Below are positions 1 through 7,564 of a stretch of DNA of 64,000 nt, piece by piece. Position 1 is the stretch's first letter, and each line of letters begins with the position of its first letter. The DNA is from Oceanicoccus sp. KOV_DT_Chl. Lineage in GTDB: Bacteria > Pseudomonadota > Gammaproteobacteria > Pseudomonadales > Dasaniaceae. The stretch covers positions 186,001-250,000 of the forward strand of contig NZ_FQLF01000002.1 of the NCBI RefSeq assembly GCF_900120175.1, written 5' to 3'. Both the position numbers and the translations under genes were made by a program. The notes beneath the pieces were generated by a model, which did not search any database, had not been told where the DNA came from, and saw only the letters and a program-made list of their open reading frames with translations.

Positions 1-208
1 CTCTACATCCTAGCCTCTTAGATCTATTTCAAACATATAGACAGCGTGCTACAAACAGACCTGATCGCTTGGCAAACACAACCTTCGCCGGTAGCTGGGT
101 GAATGCCCCATGGTCAGGCTATTTCTTTTTATTATTCATTCAAGAACTACTCGCCACCAGTGGCTGCGCTCCACCTTAAGTTAACCTGAATCACTCAATG
201 AACCATCT
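1..208. other. Left edge, no gene seen
   Basis: No open frame with a plausible start or ribosome binding site was seen in this stretch. It may be the non-coding tail of a gene outside the window. Confidence 0.4.
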
Positions 209-227
209 GAACTTGCAGTTCTTTTTT
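209..227 (+). terminator. Possible Rho-independent terminator
   Basis: A 5-bp inverted repeat GAACT-TGC-AGTTC is followed on the plus strand by six T. It would end a plus-strand transcript entering from the left. The stem is short and overlaps the stop codon of the convergent regulator gene, so the call is weak. Confidence 0.3.
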
Positions 228-1395
228 AGGCTAGCAAGGCTACGCTGCCTAGAACCATTCGGACCAACTCTACTTGGCGCCCTACCCCAAGTTTCGCAAA
301 AATACGTTTTGAATACACACGCGCCGTATTTTCAGCAACGTCTAGCTTGAGAGCGACTTCACTCAACGTAAAACCATTGCAAAGTAACATCACCACATGG
401 GCCTCTGTATCAGTAAGCCCAAACAGACATCGGATAAGCTGTGTGGATAAAACGTTATCACGCATTGGGTTACTGAGGTACACGATAACTTTTGGGCTTT
501 TATCACTTTGATACAGTGCCGTATCAATTGACCGTATTAATAAACCAAGCTCCTCAAATCCCGCTGATAACCTGACAGGTTGAATATAGGGAATCGCTGG
601 ATGGCTATCACTCGCTGCTATCGCTTCCTGAATTGATTTATCCAAGGCCTCTTTGTCACGCTGAGAAAATAATCGGTTATTGAGTATGGTCAGGCTCTCA
701 TGCTTTCTCAGCATATTCTTGGCAACCTCATTACAATCTACTACTTCAGCATGACGATCAAGTAGAATCACTCCCAGTCCCAGTTTATCCAACGCTTGCT
801 CAAACACCGAGCATTCCACTTCGCTGTGTTTGAGTCGAGCCAATACCGCTAGCGATTTTTCGAGGTGCGGCAAGAGCTCTAATAAAATTTCTTTGTCCGT
901 TGAATTAAATGCAGATCGCTCTCCGCCACGCATCAATCCAATGGTACAAACCCAACCACTCGGTTCGGCAAAACACATACCTATTTGATGCTCAATGCCG
1001 TAGGGCTTCATTAAGCATTGATAGAAATCGCTTGCCTCCAATGCATCACGCTCAATAACCTCTTCAAGAATAAAGATATCACCAGACTGGCGAAGCAATT
1101 GATTGAGTGGGTCATCACCCAATAATCGAGCGTGATCAGCTTGAGCTTGACTGATTTGATTTTGAGTCAGAGGCTGCTCTCGATCCCAAATTATCATTGG
1201 TGACAAGTGCTGACTTCCAGTACGGAGCGTGATTGCCGCCACGTCAGAAGCCATAACTTCGCGCAAAGTCACTAATAGCTGCTGCCAAGGACTCTGTTCA
1301 AGTAAGCCGCTATAAATTAGAGGTATCAGCGATGACGAGGTATAGAGACCGTCTTCTTCCCGCAGATAATATGAGTTACATCGTTGTGTCAGCAT
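226..1395 (-). CDS. LuxR-family transcriptional regulator
   Basis: A protein of about 389 residues with a C-terminal LuxR-type helix-turn-helix (about residues 320-385, core LTDTEAHVVMLLCNG, then VAENTARVYSKRIFAKLGV), the DNA-binding domain of many response regulators and autoinducer receptors. The N-terminal 300 residues have no receiver Asp and look like a sensor or PAS-type region, but the ligand cannot be named. ATG at 1395 is preferred over the upstream GTG at 1401 because AAGGA lies 7 nt before it. A perfect 20-bp palindrome sits 24 bp upstream, so autoregulation or cross-regulation with the divergent controller gene is plausible (inference). Confidence 0.8.
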   Translation of the reverse strand: MLTQRCNSYYLREEDGLYTSSSLIPLIYSGLLEQSPWQQLLVTLREVMASDVAAITLRTGSQHLSPMIIWDREQPLTQNQISQAQADHARLLGDDPLNQLLRQSGDIFILEEVIERDALEASDFYQCLMKPYGIEHQIGMCFAEPSGWVCTIGLMRGGERSAFNSTDKEILLELLPHLEKSLAVLARLKHSEVECSVFEQALDKLGLGVILLDRHAEVVDCNEVAKNMLRKHESLTILNNRLFSQRDKEALDKSIQEAIAASDSHPAIPYIQPVRLSAGFEELGLLIRSIDTALYQSDKSPKVIVYLSNPMRDNVLSTQLIRCLFGLTDTEAHVVMLLCNGFTLSEVALKLDVAENTARVYSKRIFAKLGVGRQVELVRMVLGSVALLA

Positions 1396-1418
1396 AGGCA
1401 CATCCTTGAATCTATAAA

Positions 1419-1438
1419 ATGATACTTATAAGTATCAT
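1419..1438. promoter_or_regulatory. Perfect 20-bp palindrome, putative operator
   Basis: ATGATACTTATAAGTATCAT is identical to its own reverse complement. It lies between the divergent LuxR-type gene and the controller-protein gene. Its core ACTTATAAGT resembles the ACTTATAGTC boxes 25 bp further on, so it may be a third site for the same protein or an operator of the LuxR-type gene. Confidence 0.55.
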
Positions 1439-1461
1439 AATAACAAAATCACCTCAATATG

Positions 1462-1491
1462 CTACTTATAGTCGGTGTACCCATAGTCATC
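1462..1491 (+). promoter_or_regulatory. C-box-like double operator of controller protein
   Basis: Two boxes, ACTTATAGTC (1464-1473) and ACCCATAGTC (1479-1488), are separated by GGTGT. The pattern of TATAGTC-type half-sites with a central GGTG/CGTG spacer is the known operator layout of restriction-modification controller (C) proteins such as C.Esp1396I and C.AhdI. It lies 37 bp upstream of the controller start codon. Confidence 0.65.
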
Positions 1492-1527
1492 ACCACAAGA
1501 TCATGTAGATCACTTGTGGGAGGCGCA

Positions 1528-1746
1528 ATGACAGATGAGGTTTTAGTAAAATTTGGAGAGTCCGTGAGAGCGCAAAGAAAACTCTGCGACCTAAATCAGG
1601 AACAGCTTGCCCATTTAGCGGAGTTGGATCGCACCTATATTGGCGGAGTTGAACGGGGTGAAAGAAATATTAGTTTGAGGAATATTGCTAGAGTCGCAAA
1701 AGCCCTTGGCGTACACCCTCGTGAACTATTCAATTTTGATATTTAA
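1528..1746 (+). CDS. XRE-family controller (C) protein, orphan
   Basis: A 72-residue single-domain helix-turn-helix protein (VRAQRKLCDLNQEQLAHLAELDRTYIGGVERGERNISL...). The sequence and length are typical of restriction-modification controller proteins, which activate and then repress their own operon with the downstream endonuclease gene. ATG at 1528 is chosen over the in-frame ATG at 1459 because GGAGG lies just upstream and the longer frame would run through the C-box operator. No methyltransferase or endonuclease lies nearby; an insertion sequence starts 32 bp after the stop. It is therefore an orphan controller or the remnant of a disrupted system. A role as an unrelated small XRE regulator is possible. 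Confidence 0.7.
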   Translation: MTDEVLVKFGESVRAQRKLCDLNQEQLAHLAELDRTYIGGVERGERNISLRNIARVAKALGVHPRELFNFDI

Positions 1747-1762
1747 CACCAAATAAGCTGTA

Positions 1763-1778
1763 AAATAAGCTGTATTGG
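1763..1778. repeat. Target site duplication of IS, left copy
   Basis: AAATAAGCTGTATTGG is repeated exactly at 3528-3543 on the other side of the insertion sequence. A duplication of about 16 bp fits the IS1202 group. Confidence 0.85.
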
Positions 1779-3527
1779 TGTCATTACCAAGGGATACTGT
1801 CGGTCTAATTACCGAGCGACTTTGTCGTAATGAGCATATCAGCCAGTTGCTAAACTGGCTATGATTCATACACTTTTCTGCCGAGCTTGCGCTTTCTCTA
1901 CTCGTAACGCAGTGGTGTTCATATTTTGCCTTAGCCATATACCTCTAACGCCATTGGGGCTGATATCAACACCCAGAGCAATTGTGAGCTTAAGTGCCAC
2001 TTTCTGTTGACCAAGGTGTGGATGCTCAACTGAGAATTGCACAACGGCATCCTCGATTACCTTATCCACACAGTTTTTATGCCGCAGGTTGGGCGTTTCT
2101 TGTCGTTTTAAGGCTTCTGCACCGCCTTGCTTAACGAGTTTTAAATGGCGGTAAATAGTATCCCGCGAGACGCCACTTAAACGAGATGCTTCGGATACGT
2201 TACCCAGTTTTTCAACTAAGGCTAATACCTCTAACTTTTTCTGTATGGCTAAGTCTTCGGTAGCTAATTTACTTGGTTCAGTGACTTCTGAGACCTTGAG
2301 TTGTCGGCCCGCGAAGTGGGCAGTAAAGCCTTTCTTGCTGGTATTTCTGATTTCAATTTTTTGGTTTGCGATTGAATGTTTGAGCGGTGAATCAATAAGA
2401 TAAAATTTATTACCATAGCTAAAGGTGTGATCATTGCGTATTTTCCGATGATCTTTGATGACGCAGATATCATCAAGGTTAACGTGAGGTGACAGTGGCG
2501 TTAATTCCGACTGTGTATGTTTGGTATTGACTTGGATCTTTAATTGCCAGAACTGCGGAATAAACACGTGTTTTAGGTACGCGTTGGCACTTGCCATGTC
2601 CTTGATATTATTGAGCCTCAGTTCAGGCACAAGGCGGTCTTGGAAGGTATCGAAGGCACGTTCAATACGCCCTTTTCCTTGCGGTGAATTAGCGAAGATA
2701 ATTTCAATACCTAATTCCTCACAGGCCCGCTGCATTTGTGAGAAGTTACAACGCTTAGGGCCGCCGAAGATATCTGCTCTATCAACGTAAAGTGTTTTAA
2801 ATAAGCCCTTCGTTTCAATGCAATCTCGCATGACCTTCAAGCAACCAACAGTGGTTTCAGAGGGGAAGAACTCTGCATGTACTTCGCTGGTGGCATCATC
2901 AATCATGGCAATTAAGCAGTGTTTTTTATCACCAAACCAACGATGCGGGCTACCGTCCATTTGCATCATTAAACCTGGCGCTTCCATACGCTCTCTGCGT
3001 TTACGAGCCTTACCGCGTCTGCGTTTAGCGCGTTTTACATGATGGATACTATGCGCCCAACCACGTAGCGTCTCGCGCTTTACTACAATGTGTTCGTTAA
3101 CCTCTAGCTGCTCAGCAAGGTGTAGCAAATTCAAATCAAAATATTTGCCTTTGATTAAGGCTAGCACCGTTTTTTTAATCGAGGCGGGTGTTTTATTAGG
3201 CGGTGACTTTCCGCTGTTACCATGCACCGCGAATTGAATGCCGACTTGTTGATACCGCTTTACATAGCGTTCAATGGTGCGTCGAGACTTACTGAGTAAT
3301 TTAGCTGCATTGGCAATTGTTATTCTGCCTTCAACGACTTTAGCAATTATATCAACGGTGAGTTGAGCTTTAGAATCCATCACAATCATCCTCAACATGC
3401 CTCTAGTATTCAAAAAAAGAACACTAACAAACATGTAAAAAAGAGACCGACAGTTTCCCTTGGTAATTAGCGATTACGACAGAATCGCTTGGTAATTAAG
3501 ATACGACAAAGTCGCTTGGTGTTAACA
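1779..3527 (-). mobile_element. IS1202-like (ISNCY) insertion sequence
   Basis: An element of about 1.75 kb beginning TGTCATTACC and ending GGTGTTAACA, with imperfect inverted ends, one transposase gene and a 16-bp target duplication. The ends carry repeated copies of a motif of the form ACCAAG-SGA-nnn-TGTCG: two at the left end (1779-1804, 1806-1831) and three at the right end (3446-3469, 3476-3498, 3503-3527). These are probably transposase binding sites. The intact frame and perfect duplication suggest a recent insertion. Confidence 0.85.
1866..3380 (-). CDS. IS1202-like DDE transposase with extra C-terminal HTH module
   Basis: A 504-residue transposase. An N-terminal helix-turn-helix (about residues 1-50) is followed by an RNase H-like integrase core with the acidic residues in QMDGSPHRWFG, LYVDRADIFG and KGRIERAFDTF, matching a DDE triad. 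After about residue 380 there is a second DNA-binding module (LGNVSEASRLSGVSRDTIYRHLK, then GVDISPNGVRGIWLRQ). That module resembles the N-terminal domain of IS481-type transposases from memory of that family, so the protein may be a fusion. ATG at 3380 is chosen because GAGG lies about 10 nt upstream; an earlier start at 3434 is possible. Confidence 0.85.
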   Translation of the reverse strand: MDSKAQLTVDIIAKVVEGRITIANAAKLLSKSRRTIERYVKRYQQVGIQFAVHGNSGKSPPNKTPASIKKTVLALIKGKYFDLNLLHLAEQLEVNEHIVVKRETLRGWAHSIHHVKRAKRRRGKARKRRERMEAPGLMMQMDGSPHRWFGDKKHCLIAMIDDATSEVHAEFFPSETTVGCLKVMRDCIETKGLFKTLYVDRADIFGGPKRCNFSQMQRACEELGIEIIFANSPQGKGRIERAFDTFQDRLVPELRLNNIKDMASANAYLKHVFIPQFWQLKIQVNTKHTQSELTPLSPHVNLDDICVIKDHRKIRNDHTFSYGNKFYLIDSPLKHSIANQKIEIRNTSKKGFTAHFAGRQLKVSEVTEPSKLATEDLAIQKKLEVLALVEKLGNVSEASRLSGVSRDTIYRHLKLVKQGGAEALKRQETPNLRHKNCVDKVIEDAVVQFSVEHPHLGQQKVALKLTIALGVDISPNGVRGIWLRQNMNTTALRVEKAQARQKSV

Positions 3528-3543
3528 AAATAAGCTGTATTGG
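3528..3543. repeat. Target site duplication of IS, right copy
   Basis: Exact second copy of AAATAAGCTGTATTGG, directly after the right end of the insertion sequence. Confidence 0.85.
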
Positions 3544-3740
3544 CTCAGACTTGAGCTTACATAACTAAGTGCCTGGTGCATACAACATCGTATAGTCTAT
3601 TCTCAGTTTGAAAGCAGACTATTTTTCAATAATAAATTGAAATGTACGGCAGTCGCTCTGTGCCAAAAGCGGACCTATTGGCCATATTGCTTGAGGAAAA
3701 AGCAGACATAAAACCGGTGTCCGTTTTATCGGGCCAGTTC
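3544..3740. other. Non-coding spacer between IS and cassette array
   Basis: No credible gene was seen. The stretch ends where half of a type A junction site begins, so it is probably the original flank, or a deletion junction, at the distal end of the cassette array. Confidence 0.5.
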
Positions 3741-3768
3741 CCCCGATGGTCCGTTAAACACGTTTTAA
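3741..3768 (-). repeat. attC-like site type A, half only (array end)
   Basis: Only the right half of type A is recognisable: the central GGTCC, the GTTAAAC box and the TTTTAA end. The left half is replaced by unrelated sequence, so the array ends within the site. Confidence 0.7.
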
Positions 3769-3775
3769 ATGTTGC

Positions 3776-4030
3776 TTATTCATGAGCTATTTCTATAGGT
3801 TTAATTACACCAGCCATGGCCACACCCATTACACCTGTGAAAAATCCTATAAAAAACCAGCCAATTCTACTACGCCTCTTACCATTAGCAAGATAAGAAC
3901 TAAGCGCACCAAAACATACCATAGTAAATAGCAACGCTATAGACTTATCGTACTGGTAGAAAAATATTGTGCCTACGAATATAAACGCAAAATACGATAA
4001 TGCGAAAATAATTCTCTTTGCTGATTCCAT
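3776..4030 (-). CDS. Cassette: small three-helix membrane protein
   Basis: An 84-residue protein of unknown function with three predicted membrane spans (about 6-25, 30-48 and 57-76). ATG at 4030 is preferred over the TTG two codons earlier because AGGAAG lies 8 nt upstream. It is the distal-most cassette, next to the truncated end site. Confidence 0.65.
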   Translation of the reverse strand: MESAKRIIFALSYFAFIFVGTIFFYQYDKSIALLFTMVCFGALSSYLANGKRRSRIGWFFIGFFTGVMGVAMAGVIKPIEIAHE

Positions 4031-4049
4031 TTTCAAAACTTCCTAAGAC

Positions 4050-4097
4050 ATTTAACAGTGTGTTTAACAGACCCGATGGTCCGTTAAACACGTTTTA
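4050..4097 (-). repeat. attC-like site type A
   Basis: Core ATTTAAC on the cassette-start side, inner boxes GTTTAAC/GTTAAAC around GGACC-ATCG-GGTCT on the minus strand, and altered outer box CTTAAAA. Site of the methyltransferase cassette. Confidence 0.8.
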
Positions 4098-4700
4098 AGC
4101 ATTTTTCTCTATGCAAGCATAAGTACCTGCCAGTCCTTCCGGCAAAAAGGTGACGTCAACATTTTTTTGCCCAATATCAGTAATTGACCAGCCTTCTGTG
4201 AAGGTCGATCTTATATCTGACTCGGTAACTCCGCGGGGCGCGTTTGGAGTGGGTAGCGCAACAGCAAAATTTAGCATGTAGACCTTACCGCCGGGCTTTA
4301 ATATGCTTTTTAATATATTGGAATATTTGATGCGTGCTTCATCATCAAGCATATGAAAGAAGCAGCAATCTAGTATTGTGCCAAACTTTGTTTCTAGCTC
4401 CTCTAGTTTGAAAGCATCGTGCACTTTGAAGGACAAATTATGGTGCGGAGAGGAAAACCTTTCCTTTGCCAAATCTATAGCCCTTGGCGCAAAGTCTACT
4501 CCTAGGACTTCAGAGCCTAAGCCCGCCACAAACTCTGATAAATCTCCGGTTCCGCAACCTAGATCCAAGACCGGGGAATCAGGGGCGGACTCAGAAAATA
4601 CTTCCACGAAATACTTCTGAGGTTTTCCCACATCCCATGCGGGCTGGCCTTCATATTCTTCTTTAAACCGCTCAATCGACATTCCTGCTTGATTGTTCAT
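4095..4700 (-). CDS. Cassette: class I SAM-dependent methyltransferase
   Basis: A 201-residue methyltransferase with motif I VLDLGCGTGDLSEF (about residues 43-56), an acidic residue at the end of strand 2 (VLGVDFAPRAI) and a post-motif LKPGGKVYML. It would transfer a methyl group from S-adenosylmethionine, but the acceptor cannot be told from sequence. The size and N-terminal WDVGKPQ resemble small-molecule (thiopurine/tellurite-resistance-like) methyltransferases. AGGAG lies 6 nt before the ATG. Its stop codon lies at the edge of the type A site. Confidence 0.85.
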   Translation of the reverse strand: MNNQAGMSIERFKEEYEGQPAWDVGKPQKYFVEVFSESAPDSPVLDLGCGTGDLSEFVAGLGSEVLGVDFAPRAIDLAKERFSSPHHNLSFKVHDAFKLEELETKFGTILDCCFFHMLDDEARIKYSNILKSILKPGGKVYMLNFAVALPTPNAPRGVTESDIRSTFTEGWSITDIGQKNVDVTFLPEGLAGTYACIEKNA

Positions 4701-4720
4701 ACTTGCTCCTTGCTGGTGAT

Positions 4721-4770
4721 GCTTAACAGTGTGTTTAACAGACCCGATGGTCCGTTAAACACGTTTTAAG
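4721..4770 (-). repeat. attC-like site type A
   Basis: Complete type A sequence, same as the site at 4050. The following gene ends 24 bp away from it, not inside it. Confidence 0.8.
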
Positions 4771-4793
4771 TGTTTGTTGCGTATAACGTGCAA

Positions 4794-5048
4794 TTAATCT
4801 GTTCGCTCATTTAAATAATTAATAGCTTTTTCGGTAAGCTCTAATGGTTTTGGCCCACCACCAGTAAGAAAACTAGTCATGTTTCCCGGACAGCCTTCTT
4901 TTTTGCCATTCACAAATTCAATTCCATGACCATCTCCACGGAAGTCATGCCAGTAATTAGCGACTAATCGTTTTCCTTGGAAAATTCGATATTGGTAATT
5001 ACCAATAGCATCTCTATCCTTCTTATTTCTCTCTATTCGAAAGCTCAT
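4794..5048 (-). CDS. Cassette: hypothetical protein, 84 aa
   Basis: Soluble, charged 84-residue protein of unknown function with a Gly/Lys-rich middle (FRGDGHGIEFVNGKKEG). AGGTAAG lies just before the ATG. No family is recognised. Confidence 0.6.
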   Translation of the reverse strand: MSFRIERNKKDRDAIGNYQYRIFQGKRLVANYWHDFRGDGHGIEFVNGKKEGCPGNMTSFLTGGGPKPLELTEKAINYLNERTD

Positions 5049-5066
5049 AACTTACCTACTGGTGAC

Positions 5067-5144
5067 ACTTAACGCCTCAATAATGGGCGAAAAAAGCAAC
5101 GCTTTTTTGTCCAGCCGTAGGCGACATTGATTGACTTGTTAAGG
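5067..5144 (-). repeat. attC site, ordinary type
   Basis: Bounded by ACTTAAC and GTTAAGG cores, 78 bp, with inner GTCCAGCC box. The core supplies the stop codon of the next gene on its right. Confidence 0.85.
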
Positions 5145-5585
5145 CTTGTAGCCCACGTGATTTAACAATTTTCTTAGATCTTTACCAAAGTTCACATCGG
5201 TTCTTTGCGACTGATGGTAAAGAGCCTCCATACTTTCTATTGCTGGCATAAGTTCGATAACCATTGCGCACGGCTTAATTTCATTGCTGCCATATAGATA
5301 AACTATGTAACTATAACCAATTGCAAAGTGAGTATACATTGGTGATCTGAGCTGTATTACACCACTTTTATTCCCTTTGATTGGTTTAGCAATGCTGAAA
5401 TCTACAGCGATTTCTCCACGCCGAACATTACTTTTAAGTTTACCGCCGATAACTGTTCCAAATAAAACATCGCTCGATTTTTCCAAGTGCCTGATTGGAT
5501 CGAGAGAGTTTGGCGCGTCCAGGCACTCAGTTGCATTAACGGAGCAACTTAAAAGGGCAAATAGTAATGCGATGCTAAATTTCAT
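5139..5585 (-). CDS. Cassette: secreted hypothetical protein
   Basis: A 148-residue protein with a clear signal peptide (MKFSIALLFALLSCSVNA, cleavage near residue 18), so probably periplasmic. The function is unknown. The stop codon is the TAA of the attC core. The possible ribosome binding site AAGG lies in the GTTAAGG junction on the other side, which shows how the junction can feed translation of the next cassette. Confidence 0.7.
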   Translation of the reverse strand: MKFSIALLFALLSCSVNATECLDAPNSLDPIRHLEKSSDVLFGTVIGGKLKSNVRRGEIAVDFSIAKPIKGNKSGVIQLRSPMYTHFAIGYSYIVYLYGSNEIKPCAMVIELMPAIESMEALYHQSQRTDVNFGKDLRKLLNHVGYKP

Positions 5586-5590
5586 AGGGC

Positions 5591-5638
5591 CTTAACAGTG
5601 TAATAGTACGGACCCTGCGGTCCGTAGATTAATTTTTA
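5591..5638 (-). repeat. attC-like site type B
   Basis: TTAACAGTGTAATAG, then perfect arms TACGGACC/GGTCCGTA around CTGC, then an AT-rich end TTAATTTTTA that contains the stop codon of the next gene. Confidence 0.85.
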
Positions 5639-6031
5639 TGAGTTGTCGCATATTAAAAACACCATACTTAAAGCACCAATAATTAATAGCACGATTGACC
5701 CCCACCACAAATAATAAAGTGCCGAAATAGTGACTCGTGTTTCCAGCTCCATGCGAGTTACGACAATTTTTATATCGTGCTCCAAAGCACCTATTGTGGC
5801 GATACCAAAACCATACAGTAGTGATATAGCTACAGATAATACTATGGGAAAATAAAGAGCAAATTGAATATTTGAAACATTTGGGTGCGCAAAATAATAC
5901 GTAACTATTGAACCGGTGACAGCAAGGTAAAATGCATTGATTTTCAGAGATGTACTGAAATAATACTTATACAAATCCATGTATAGCGCATACCGCTCCC
6001 ACAACCATCCATTTTTATTTTCGTCATTCAT
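5636..6031 (-). CDS. Cassette: membrane protein, 131 aa
   Basis: Three predicted membrane spans (about 32-48, 57-83, 104-128) with a conserved-looking charged loop (EHDIKIVVTRMELETR). The function is unknown. The stop codon is provided by the type B site. Confidence 0.65.
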   Translation of the reverse strand: MNDENKNGWLWERYALYMDLYKYYFSTSLKINAFYLAVTGSIVTYYFAHPNVSNIQFALYFPIVLSVAISLLYGFGIATIGALEHDIKIVVTRMELETRVTISALYYLWWGSIVLLIIGALSMVFLICDNS

Positions 6032-6058
6032 AATGATGGAGCCTAAATTTGATTGTAC

Positions 6059-6139
6059 TCATAACGCCCACATAAAAGGCCGACCGATAGGGAGGTCCAG
6101 CGCAACGAAGTGGAGCAGTTTTTGATGTGTTTGTTAAAT
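6059..6139 (-). repeat. attC site, ordinary type
   Basis: TCATAAC to GTTAAAT, 81 bp, with inner GAGGTCCAGC box. Confidence 0.85.
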
Positions 6140-6141
6140 GT

Positions 6142-6570
6142 TTACTGGACAAGAAACTCCTTTGGAAGTATTTGCTCAGGTTCAGTTTGGAAAAACATAG
6201 ATGTAGCACCGACGCCTTTTGCACCACTATAGTAGTTGGCGACTGCAAAAGCCGGCCCATTTTCATACTCAAGAATACCTATGATATAGCATGACTTTGC
6301 ACCTAAGGCTTTGGTACTTAAAACTGAGGCGCTCTTTAATGGGCCAAAAAATTGCTCTATTTGTCCGAGTGCTTGTGCTTGACTGAGAGATCTTGTGTCG
6401 TTTTCCAAAGGGCCGTTTTTGAGAACACGCTTCATGAAGGCTGTCCCGCCTTCTTTTTTATACACTTCAACAGCAGCCGCAAACTCTTTCGAGGCACTAT
6501 CACAAACACCTGCGGCATGCGAACTTAGACTTAGGACACTTAAAGTAGCTATCAAGAACATTTTCTTCAT
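6142..6570 (-). CDS. Cassette: secreted hypothetical protein, 142 aa
   Basis: Signal peptide MKKMFLIATLSVLSLSSHAAG followed by about 120 residues of unknown function. AAGGAATAAAA precedes the ATG, a good ribosome binding site. It may be periplasmic or exported. Confidence 0.7.
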   Translation of the reverse strand: MKKMFLIATLSVLSLSSHAAGVCDSASKEFAAAVEVYKKEGGTAFMKRVLKNGPLENDTRSLSQAQALGQIEQFFGPLKSASVLSTKALGAKSCYIIGILEYENGPAFAVANYYSGAKGVGATSMFFQTEPEQILPKEFLVQ

Positions 6571-6611
6571 TTTTATTCCTTTTAGAGTTGTGCACGATTG
6601 CTTGCAGATAC

Positions 6612-6659
6612 ATTTAACAGTGTAATAGTACGGACCCTGCGGTCCGTAGATTAATTTTT
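6612..6659 (-). repeat. attC-like site type B
   Basis: Complete type B sequence with ATTTAAC core. The next gene stops 9 bp outside the site. Confidence 0.85.
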
Positions 6660-6667
6660 ATGCATTT

Positions 6668-6949
6668 TTAATACGCCTTCACCCAGCCTTTTTTAGCTTT
6701 ATAAATACTGAATACTACTACAAGTAAAAATAACACAACCTCATAGGCATAGTATTGAGTTTCCTTAATATTAAGGATTAGGACAACCGGGACCCCAACA
6801 CCAACAGCGTTATAGTACTGCCATAAATGGTAGTTAATTTTACCTTCGGTTGTTTTTATGCCGAAGGTACTTAAATACAATTTCTCAATAAGGACAAGTA
6901 CTATCCAAAAGCATAGGAATATTGGTATATAAAACTCATTCAGGAACAC
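6668..6949 (-). CDS. Cassette: membrane protein, 93 aa
   Basis: Three predicted membrane spans (about 7-27, 46-61, 66-83). GTG start with GGAA 8 nt upstream. The function is unknown. Confidence 0.6.
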   Translation of the reverse strand: MFLNEFYIPIFLCFWIVLVLIEKLYLSTFGIKTTEGKINYHLWQYYNAVGVGVPVVLILNIKETQYYAYEVVLFLLVVVFSIYKAKKGWVKAY

Positions 6950-6968
6950 GATCTTGATTCCATTTTAT

Positions 6969-7058
6969 GCATAACGCCTTTGTAACGGGCAGCATTGCTG
7001 CGAAGCAGCGCTTAATGCTGTCCAGCCCGAAGGGCGATCGTTGACAAACTTGTTAGGC
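6969..7058 (-). repeat. attC site, ordinary type
   Basis: GCATAAC to GTTAGGC, 90 bp, with a strong inner hairpin (CAGCATTGCTGCG / CAGCG) and GTCCAGCCCGAAGGGCG segment. It resembles the site at 13900. Confidence 0.85.
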
Positions 7059-7472
7059 TTCATCGTCAATTGTGTACTCGCTACTTGCAACACTACATAC
7101 CAACAAACCGAATATGATAATGACCATGAAATAAGCGCTTAATTCGATTGCCTCGATAGAACTGAAGCCCGGAAACGAAAAGTCTCTGTTGTGTTTCACA
7201 TGTGCCAGGTAGAAGCAATAACCTGAAGCCCCATAAAGTGAGGCAACGGCGGTAACGAGTTTTGCATTATGTAAAAATATTCTCCGAGCATATTTGAAGA
7301 CAAAACACCCAAAGCACATCAATGTCGCTGTTGCGATTAACTCAAGCGAGCCTGATAAAAAACTCATAGGATATAGCGTAAGAAAAAATAGGCAGCTTAT
7401 GAGAGGCTTAGAATGTATCTTCTTCCCATCATCCAGTTGCTGCTTATATTTCTCTAGATTGAAATATTTCAC
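7053..7472 (-). CDS. Cassette: membrane protein, 139 aa
   Basis: About four predicted membrane spans between residues 23 and 129. GTG start at 7472; the only AGG upstream comes from the GTTAGGC core. The stop is the TAA in the attC core. Function unknown. Confidence 0.6.
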   Translation of the reverse strand: MKYFNLEKYKQQLDDGKKIHSKPLISCLFFLTLYPMSFLSGSLELIATATLMCFGCFVFKYARRIFLHNAKLVTAVASLYGASGYCFYLAHVKHNRDFSFPGFSSIEAIELSAYFMVIIIFGLLVCSVASSEYTIDDEA

Positions 7473-7480
7473 TATTCAGA

Positions 7481-7564
7481 GCCTAACGCCGCCATAACCG
7501 GCCGGAGCACGCAGTGCGGAGGTCCAGCCAGCTTTGCTGGCGATGGTTGATGGCCTTGTTAGGC
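7481..7564 (-). repeat. attC site, ordinary type
   Basis: Textbook attC: GCCTAAC and GTTAGGC cores are perfect inverted copies, 84 bp, with GAGGTCCAGCCAGC inner box. Confidence 0.9.

Noticed and set aside
1459-1527. Earlier start for the controller protein
   Set aside because: It would place the C-box operator inside the gene and adds residues unlike the family; GGAGG supports 1528.
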